DNA from: an uncultured Lachnospiraceae bacterium | Lineage (GTDB): Bacteria > Bacillota > Clostridia > Lachnospirales > Lachnospiraceae | Reading direction: 5' to 3' | Assembly: GCA_910576895.1 (NCBI GenBank) | Contig: CAJTJZ010000003.1 | Coordinates: forward strand, 1 to 13,735 | Length of the DNA: 13,735 nt | Part shown: in pieces, positions 11,201 through 13,735 of the stretch | How positions within the stretch are numbered: the stretch's first letter is position 1 | How the letters are laid out: each line of letters begins with the position of its first letter | Notes under the pieces: model-generated | Database searches by the model: none | Told to the model about the DNA's origin: nothing | What the model saw: the letters and a program-made list of their open reading frames with translations, nothing else | Position numbers and translations under genes: made by a program

Positions 11201-11649
11201 AAGGAAGTAAAGTATATGTATACAGATATAATGCAAAGACAGGAAAGCTGATAGAAACAGCAAATTGTAAAAAAACAGTATCCGGAAATGGTACAATTAC
11301 TATTGCAGCAACATCTGGAAAAGATTATGTTATTTCTGCAAAGAAATTAAGTGGAAATAAAGTAGAAACAATAAAAGAGGCTATTTCTGTATCAGTATCC
11401 AAAAAGACAGCAAAAGCAGGAAAAGAGCTGAGAATGAAAGTATCTTTTCCAAATACCGTTAGTACAAAATCAAAATTTGGTGCAGAAAAAGCAACGATTA
11501 CTTATAAGTCCAGTGACAGCAAAATAGCATCTATATCAAAAGCAGGTGTTATTACAACAAAAAGAAGCGGGACTGTTACTATTAAGACAACGATAAAACT
11601 TGCAAGTGGACAAAAGATAGTGAAAGAACAGAAAATAACAATAAAATAA
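2236..11649 (+). CDS. Giant secreted modular GH43 endo-arabinanase-like protein
   Basis: A 3137-residue exported protein, probably cutting alpha-1,5-arabinan of pectin outside the cell. Order by residue: signal peptide 1-38 (KKRWQKK, hydrophobic core, VEAA); LamG 46-279; GH43 five-blade propeller ~310-705; arabinanase C-terminal beta-barrel (GH43_C-like) ~712-815; Ig-like ~820-905; LamG-like ~915-1085; module A ~1094-1305; two module-B copies 1317-1461 and 1463-1608; cysteine-pair repeats ~1609-1715; Listeria-Bacteroides repeat ~1715-1790; Ig/FN3-like ~1791-2106; YDG ~2109-2197; further cysteine-pair repeats ~2272-2675; Asn/Thr linker ~2676-2735; three TETKxDGT repeats; an unassigned domain ~2798-3040; Ig-like ~3050-3137. 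Expected GH43 residues are present: base D316 (VHDPSI), pKa modulator D496 (AIDPCVF), acid E561 (GEASYIE) and H651 (GHNS) near the metal site, plus LWAPDVIW. No LPXTG, dockerin or SLH motif is seen, so surface retention is unexplained. It is transcribed alone between a promoter and a terminator. The fold and family are firm; the exact substrate is inferred. Confidence 0.93.
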   Translation: MKKRWQKKIIACVTALAMTVTVFPQSQLFLRGEKVEAATSEPDITTDLIGYYSFDDTLVNNVSTTNGVAKLHGGSGDPWNEPVKGTAEYAEGIKGKAYVFTGDTGEIVNTNTGIGTVRGEGLELDVKTSKSFTISAWVNTSEKVDYQPIVFTNKDGDNYITAGTNYNNFASGGIANYKTTWYWLDKNNNSESKLKDLEIGEWTHVTITFSDDGTVVMYYNAEILSKQTIPEYESEHFANMPIFLGINWWNRSFKGMIDEVYVYNRALSSEDVKELYDKSIMEDEDSDPNMGTTTVNKLYSKYFGTDKIYNRVTVHDPSIVIGYEDQETKKVYADEGAGRRKKYFIFGSHMAWAHSYDMKNWTMFRNNINDDYAKLFEKEAKWSALGNKNYDLSGNLWAPDVIWNPSMNKWCMYMSVNGDNYYTSIVLLTSDDLMGPWTYEGPVVYSGFTYATDANAKSMTDLFDIIGSVEGTSTIPARYKETRNGRTALYGMNAIDPCVFYDDDGKLWMSYGSWFGGIYMLELDPATGYRNKSHTYTTKTDLTEDIYQGIKIAGGNGYTGEASYIEKIGDRYYLFMSYGGFVATGGYNMRVFSSENVTGPYKDLSGNDARYYKNGNTEIGNNINVTGTVGSRLMSYYKWSFIKDGFVAQGHNSAVVDTDGKAFNIYHTRRDDGTEGHSVRVHQTFVAKNHGLVTAPFEYSGETLASAAYDKAKVAGEYQILYMDPKKSNNSLACVEEEVLTLGTDGNVSGTLNNKAVTGTWEQTNDGPYLTIQAGGVTYQGVFLEQNIEETAYETMCFTVVGNNDIAIWGYQNPLGNANVAYNAKNTNAQIPDKAFVGTKLDFNTKGYFGATYKWESLDTSLISADGVVQPVDQDTDAQVRLTITKGEYSHSKILTIKIICEESKSQLLPIESDAVLAEYDTKEQFNNATPDSKISQNTGLSLSFFTKGVTSDWTSMLVAQGELELGLSTLTRRSSDSWCNFNESQTERSEYSEQLYPNGENIHKAFYDNNYYVTISVNTDGSISYYRDGNLILTYKSNVQKADGNLNSTIGEVASKIIECYKKETLKFVYDNISNVVVGYGADFEPSSEDITEGYEYYADYDNRGSASDWKKGSGAGILSLEYDNTYGNYVQMVPSTDSGNRGAELNFYTANSESNLIDYVVELDTSLTGGVQDERSATQFAITGTNASYVSNNVNNGIASNYILKLASPTYLASKPETRTTYYINDSTTDSITIDTGTWVHIKAHVVGKTVGLTITNNATGKEIYNGIVKANGEGKLNGLYILSGRNSGVIKVDNIKAYENNDRQPGIKGDVEKLTGTVWWEENQVGKDYKLTGNGSIVLYVRADDLDANNYGAFNVELKGDPNYILTTGSDKNAWTVEGSQDIGTITGIPAETGSILEKGHTYRITVTRSGKDITVEYYDMARNKEYWTTQWLNSNMPDTFGVHIIAQVGTYSIWQKETLTGTAWWTGSQVGKDYELIGDGSLVLNVKADALNESNYGAFNVELKGEKDGTNYFLTTGSDKNAWTAEGSEGIGKITGIPDIKESTLQKDHNYKIIITRIGQDFVIEYYDMTTDQSYWSAKWQDSNMPDIVNTHIMAQIGTYTVQRIHTYKSAVTTEATCTEDGVRTYTCQYCDDHYNEVIEAMGHTEVIDQAVEATCTTDGKTEGSHCSICEEVLVEQEVIPALGHDYSKSTYSNNTITISCSKCDSTRKVILETQEGTIGNSYDPKGSAENSILLPTATTITRTGYTLKGWSDTASGSVKYQGEVEYETLLSTEDTITIYAIWEKIGGPTGTITIAEGKWDSFLTTITFGIYKSKQEEITIDAQAENGIKAVSYLIARDGNSYTEEQLATMDWTAYDSTAKPKLEKNTKNVVYAKLEDQAGNIRYLSSNGIIEDEIAPQITGFDVNVGGLTDHSAELYAEANEDGTYYFVLYKDSEDSLQSKKDSELAEAIIANATKSGAIPAGDRVILSETKLEKATNYNAYIAVRDAAGNASSRVCLFTTAQGMLELTNPTITGSVIYNSDLVADASNTENLKNYSYQWYRSSKPITEDTDFSSLEVIGKAVKGEYTIQRGDVGKYLAVTIALEHEVYAGSCKTYLTEPVKPKMVTATATIKDKEYNGTTDAEISELILDGVIPRDQDQVTAIAGDAIFVDSKVGNEKEVTVSNVALQGTYASCYQLEQTTIKTTGNIVRAGNAPNMPNAAQVWNVSNEITTVGAITLPKDWIWHTDDAEKQLIEGVEITAVAVYNGEDKGNYKVESVEIKIQRSTCAHKETEIRNEKAATCTETGYTGDTYCLSCNQLVLAGNETSALGHSFTDYKENGDATCTEDGTKTATCERCGETKTIVSEGTKKGHTIVIDPAIEPSCTAIGKTEGKHCSACGEVLEAQKGIAALGHDYESKVTKEPTVTETGIRTYTCKRCDHSYTEEIAKLPEETHKHEYTETITKEPTCTVEGVTTFVCSCGDQYTEAIKALGHNYEVVIIKPATVTESGIQRKTCKRCEDTYTEEIPKLEEEHKHQYTETITKEPTCTEKGIKTYVCTCGEQYTEDLEALGHDYKSEITKPATETETGIETFTCTRCDDSYTKEIPKLEEEHKHQYTETITKEPTCTEKGVKTFTCSCGDQYTEDLKALGHDYKSEITKPATITETGIETFTCSRCKDEYTKEIPKLEGPQPPNGNTGNTGSSGGTSSPTGSTSNNTQTNNNTNNTDNTNTTPQEPSENTPNDDKTEDKKVTTETKPDGTKVETVTETKSDGTTIETVTETKTDGSTISTKEIKTEDESASLVTVVETASDGKVTINSVIRTGVSDTSDTVTIAEELLKDVASDERLDSIVVEITDTTVNSATKESKKTVVNVNIPSVEGVAVEKVVLTKDSIEAAKNIGKGLVVNIINGCAKEGTINNYKVTIPAKQLAKIDSAIQEINVEIVAEPVTNVSDASKKNAITKIVNKNKGKGKKTCVVSLATNKEVKAGMNVTIPVTEKTSIAKGSKVYVYRYNAKTGKLIETANCKKTVSGNGTITIAATSGKDYVISAKKLSGNKVETIKEAISVSVSKKTAKAGKELRMKVSFPNTVSTKSKFGAEKATITYKSSDSKIASISKAGVITTKRSGTVTIKTTIKLASGQKIVKEQKITIK
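6184..7053 (+). repeat. Tandem duplication of module B inside the arabinanase gene
   Basis: Two ~145-residue units begin LTGTVWW (6184) and LTGTAWW (6622). They share QVGKDY, NYGAFNVELKG, LTTGSDKNAWT, GIGKITGIP versus DIGTITGIP, EYYDM and SNMPD. Some stretches are identical at DNA level (TATGGTGCATTTAATGTTGA in both), indicating recent duplication. A divergent single copy lies at the end of the pseudogene at 416-1744. The aromatic-rich beta-type sequence suggests a carbohydrate-binding role, but I do not recognise a named family. Confidence 0.85.
9553..10260 (+). repeat. Three 237-bp tandem coding repeats (79-residue period)
   Basis: Units start at 9553, 9790 and 10027, exactly 237 bases apart. 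Each encodes HKH(E/Q)YTETITKE, PTCT..G, a CxCG pair, YTE.(I/L).ALGH(N/D)Y, then T.TE(S/T)GI, a CxRC pair and YT(E/K)EIPKLE. Copies 2 and 3 are about 85-90% identical by eye at DNA level; copy 1 is more diverged. They are the last part of a run of about ten related units (9049-10260), and two further units lie at 7060-7300. Confidence 0.9.
10450..10566 (+). repeat. Three 39-bp coding repeats (TETKxDGT)
   Basis: Thirteen-residue units starting at 10450, 10489 and 10528 read TETKPDGTKVETV, TETKSDGTTIETV and TETKTDGSTISTK. They follow an Asn/Thr/Gly-rich linker (10261-10440) and precede the unassigned C-terminal domain. They look like a flexible, low-complexity spacer. Confidence 0.85.
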
Positions 11650-11679
11650 TTACTAAAAAGCAGTTAGTATAGGTTTCAT

Positions 11680-11732
11680 AACTCCGTATTAGCATAAAGA
11701 GAATATGTTGATACGGAGTTGTTTTATTTTTT
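11680..11732 (+). terminator. Strong Rho-independent terminator after the giant arabinanase gene
   Basis: A 17-bp stem pairs 11680-11696 with 11704-11720 (AACTCCGTAT with ATACGGAGTT, extended inward with two G-T wobbles) around a 7-base loop and is followed by GTTTTATTTTTT. It starts 30 bases after the TAA and separates the arabinanase gene from cysDN. Confidence 0.92.
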
Positions 11733-11748
11733 AATTAGAACTAGAAAA

Positions 11749-11777
11749 GGAATTTTTGCATATTTTCCTAAAATTCC
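11749..11777. promoter_or_regulatory. Inverted repeat next to the cysD -35 box, candidate operator
   Basis: GGAATTTT (11749-11756) and AAAATTCC (11770-11777) are perfect 8-base inverted arms with a 13-base spacer, ending one base before the -35 box. A further AATTCC occurs at 11784-11789, overlapping the end of the -35 box. A sulfur-responsive regulator is conceivable given the genes controlled, but the regulator is unknown, and chance is possible in DNA this AT-rich. Confidence 0.35.
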
Positions 11778-11778
11778 C

Positions 11779-11808
11779 TTGACAATTCCATATAGAAAAT
11801 AATATAGT
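11779..11808 (+). promoter_or_regulatory. Sigma-A-type promoter of cysDN
   Basis: TTGACA (11779-11784) and TATAGT (11803-11808) are 18 bases apart. Transcription would start near 11815, leaving a leader of about 145 bases before cysD. The leader is AT-rich, and I see no SAM riboswitch, T-box or terminator in it. Confidence 0.7.
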
Positions 11809-11959
11809 ATACTTGACTATTTATCAGTTTATTCTCTTTAGTATCAAATAAAAATAAATCATAATAAATAATAGAATTTTTTTAAAGGGAATTGGGTAAG
11901 TATAAAATAGAAATAGGGTAAGGAATGATAAAATTTTCAGAAATGGAGACATAAATGAT

Positions 11960-12859
11960 ATGAATCAATTATCACATTTAGACGAGTTGGAAGCAGAGGC
12001 AATCTATATTATGAGAGAAGTGGCTGCTGAATGTGAGAAACCGGTGATGCTTTATTCTATTGGAAAAGATAGTTCGGTTATGCTGCATTTAGCTATGAAA
12101 GCTTTTTATCCAGAGAAACCTCCTTTTCCATTTTTGCATGTGGATACTACATGGAAATTTAAAGAAATGATAGAGTTTCGTGATACTATGGCAAAGAAAC
12201 TTGGTATTGAGATGCTTGTATATACAAATCAAGAAGGGGTAGCACAGGGAATTAATCCCTTTGATCATGGTTCTGCTTATACCGATATTATGAAAACGCA
12301 GGCATTAAAACAAGCACTTGCAAAATATGGTTTTACTGCTGCTTTTGGCGGTGGTAGACGTGATGAAGAAAAGTCTAGAGCAAAGGAAAGAATTTTTTCT
12401 TTCCGCAATGCGGAACAGGCATGGGATCCAAAGAATCAACGTCCTGAAATGTGGAAATTGTTTAATACGAAAATCTTCAAGGGTGAAAGTATTCGTGTTT
12501 TCCCTCTTTCTAACTGGACAGAAAAGGATATCTGGCAATATATTCGTCAGGAAGCAATTGAAATCCCATCCCTATATTATGCAAAAGAGCGTCCTGTTGT
12601 CTATCGTGATGGTAATATTATTATGGTAGATGATGATAGAATGAAGCTTCGCCCGGGAGAGAAAATAGAAATGAAAAAAGTACGTTTCCGTACTCTTGGC
12701 TGTTATCCCTTGACTGGTGGTGTAGAGTCTAATGCAGATACATTAGATGCCATTATTGAAGAAACATTAAGTGCAGTTTCTTCTGAAAGGACAAGTCGTG
12801 TGATTGATCATGAAGCAGCCGGAAGCATGGAAAGACGGAAAAGGGAGGGGTATTTCTAA
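11960..12859 (+). CDS. cysD: Sulfate adenylyltransferase subunit 2 (CysD)
   Basis: Catalytic subunit of heterodimeric ATP sulfurylase, which makes adenosine 5'-phosphosulfate and pyrophosphate from sulfate and ATP in the cytoplasm, the first step of sulfate assimilation. The 299 residues are the usual family length. The PP-loop SIGKDS is at 33-38 for ATP binding, followed by HVDTTWKF, the conserved FGGGRRDEEKSRAKERIFSFR block, FPLSNWTEKDIW, and the typical KREGYF C-terminus. The ATG follows TGGAGA (11944-11949) by 10 bases; the nearby ATG at 11955 runs straight into a stop. The TAA is one base before the cysN ATG, so the two are co-transcribed and probably translationally coupled. No damage is seen. 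Confidence 0.97.
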   Translation: MNQLSHLDELEAEAIYIMREVAAECEKPVMLYSIGKDSSVMLHLAMKAFYPEKPPFPFLHVDTTWKFKEMIEFRDTMAKKLGIEMLVYTNQEGVAQGINPFDHGSAYTDIMKTQALKQALAKYGFTAAFGGGRRDEEKSRAKERIFSFRNAEQAWDPKNQRPEMWKLFNTKIFKGESIRVFPLSNWTEKDIWQYIRQEAIEIPSLYYAKERPVVYRDGNIIMVDDDRMKLRPGEKIEMKKVRFRTLGCYPLTGGVESNADTLDAIIEETLSAVSSERTSRVIDHEAAGSMERRKREGYF

Positions 12860-12860
12860 G

Positions 12861-13735
12861 ATGCAAAGTTTATTAAAATTTATTACCTGTGGCAGCGTGG
12901 ATGATGGTAAATCTACGCTTATCGGGCATTTATTATATGATGCGAAACTATTATTTGCAGATCAGGAAAAGACATTAGAGCTGGAAAGTAAAGTAGGAAG
13001 TACAGGCGGTAATATTGATTATTCCCTTTTATTAGATGGACTTATGGCAGAGCGTGAACAGGGAATTACAATTGATGTGGCATATCGTTATTTTACAACA
13101 GATAACCGCAGCTTTATCGTTGCTGATACACCGGGACATGAAGAATATACAAGAAATATGGCAGTCGGTGCTTCTTTTGCAGATCTTGCGATTATTCTTG
13201 TAGATGCTTCTCAGGGTGTTTTAGTGCAAACAAAACGGCATACAAGAATTTGTGCTTTGATGGGTATTAAACATATTGTATTTGCAGTTAATAAAATGGA
13301 TTTAATCCATTATGATAAAAATGGATTTGATAGAATTAAAAAAGATATTAAACGTCTTGCTGTGGAATTTGACTTTGAAAGTATTTATATTGTACCAGTA
13401 TCCGCTACGGTAGGAGATAATGTAACACATGGTTCTAGTCATATGACATGGTTTGATAATGTTCCACTATTACAATATTTAGAAGATATTGATGTAACAC
13501 AAGCAGATAAAAAGAAAGGGTTTGTGCTTCCTGTACAGCGTGTTTCCAGACCAGATCATACATTCCGTGGCTTTCAAGGACAGATTGAAGCTGGTGAAAT
13601 TCAGGTAGGAGATGAAGTAACAACACTTCCAAGTGGTGAAAAAGCAAAAGTAAAGGGTATTTTTATTACAGATAAAGAAGTAGATTATGCATCCAGAGGA
13701 CAAGCAGTGACGATTCAGCTTGATAGAGAGGTAGA
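12861..13735 (+). CDS. cysN: Sulfate adenylyltransferase subunit 1 (CysN), 5' part
   Basis: GTPase subunit of ATP sulfurylase; GTP hydrolysis drives the unfavourable sulfate adenylation done by CysD. It starts at ATG 12861, after AGGGAGGGG (12842-12850), and stays open to the right edge (291 codons seen of a family length of about 450 or more). Elongation-factor-like GTPase motifs are complete: P-loop GSVDDGKST at 11-19, GITID at 68-72, DTPGH at 89-93 and NKMD at 144-147. After these comes the start of the beta-barrel domain (PVQRVSRPD). Nothing visible indicates a CysNC fusion with APS kinase, since the C-terminus is outside the window. Confidence 0.96.
   Translation, partial: MQSLLKFITCGSVDDGKSTLIGHLLYDAKLLFADQEKTLELESKVGSTGGNIDYSLLLDGLMAEREQGITIDVAYRYFTTDNRSFIVADTPGHEEYTRNMAVGASFADLAIILVDASQGVLVQTKRHTRICALMGIKHIVFAVNKMDLIHYDKNGFDRIKKDIKRLAVEFDFESIYIVPVSATVGDNVTHGSSHMTWFDNVPLLQYLEDIDVTQADKKKGFVLPVQRVSRPDHTFRGFQGQIEAGEIQVGDEVTTLPSGEKAKVKGIFITDKEVDYASRGQAVTIQLDREV

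Noticed and set aside
11400..11649. Sortase signal or dockerin at the end of the giant protein
   Set aside because: No LPxTG-like motif, hydrophobic tail or calcium-loop repeats occur; the protein simply ends after an Ig-like strand (KITIK).
11815..11959. SAM riboswitch or T-box in the cysD leader
   Set aside because: The leader is almost pure A/T with no paired helices, specifier stem or terminator of the kind these elements need.
12318..12629. A 103-codon forward frame overlapping cysD
   Set aside because: It is an alternative-frame shadow inside a fully conserved CysD protein.

Overview
The window is AT-rich DNA that reads like a fibre-degrading Firmicute of the Lachnospiraceae type. The signs are low-GC codon use, Gram-positive ribosome-binding sites, and a giant secreted protein built from LamG, GH43, bacterial Ig-like, YDG, Listeria-Bacteroides and cysteine-pair '..ALGHDY' repeats, a mix common in gut Lachnospiraceae surface proteins. 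The species cannot be named from the sequence.

Layout. (1) Bases 1-415 are the right end of an IS200/IS605- or IS607-type element: the C-terminal part of a TnpB nuclease, then a structured right end finishing in TTCAC, probably the scaffold of an omega RNA. (2) Bases 416-1744 hold a long open frame that is not a natural gene. It is the interrupted remnant of a paralogue of the giant arabinanase downstream, and homology to residue 1028 onward of that protein begins at the first base after the IS end. A decayed 3' tail of the same kind of gene lies at 1841-1878, followed by a terminator at 1891-1929. (3) A consensus promoter (2123-2151) and a good ribosome-binding site precede a single 3137-residue secreted protein (2236-11649). 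It has a GH43 endo-arabinanase-like catalytic unit at the N-terminus and a very long stalk of repeats, and it ends at a strong terminator (11680-11732). (4) A second consensus promoter with an adjacent inverted repeat drives cysD (11960-12859) and cysN (12861 to beyond the right edge), the two subunits of ATP sulfurylase.

Function. The middle of the window is a carbohydrate locus in which an arabinan- or pectin-side-chain-degrading enzyme gene was apparently duplicated. One copy survives. The other was hit by an IS and eroded. The cysDN pair is a separate transcription unit for sulfate activation. No wholly new defence or regulatory system is visible. The most informative signals are the base-exact IS/paralogue junction, the eroded tail of the duplicated gene, and uncharacterised repeat modules in the giant protein.
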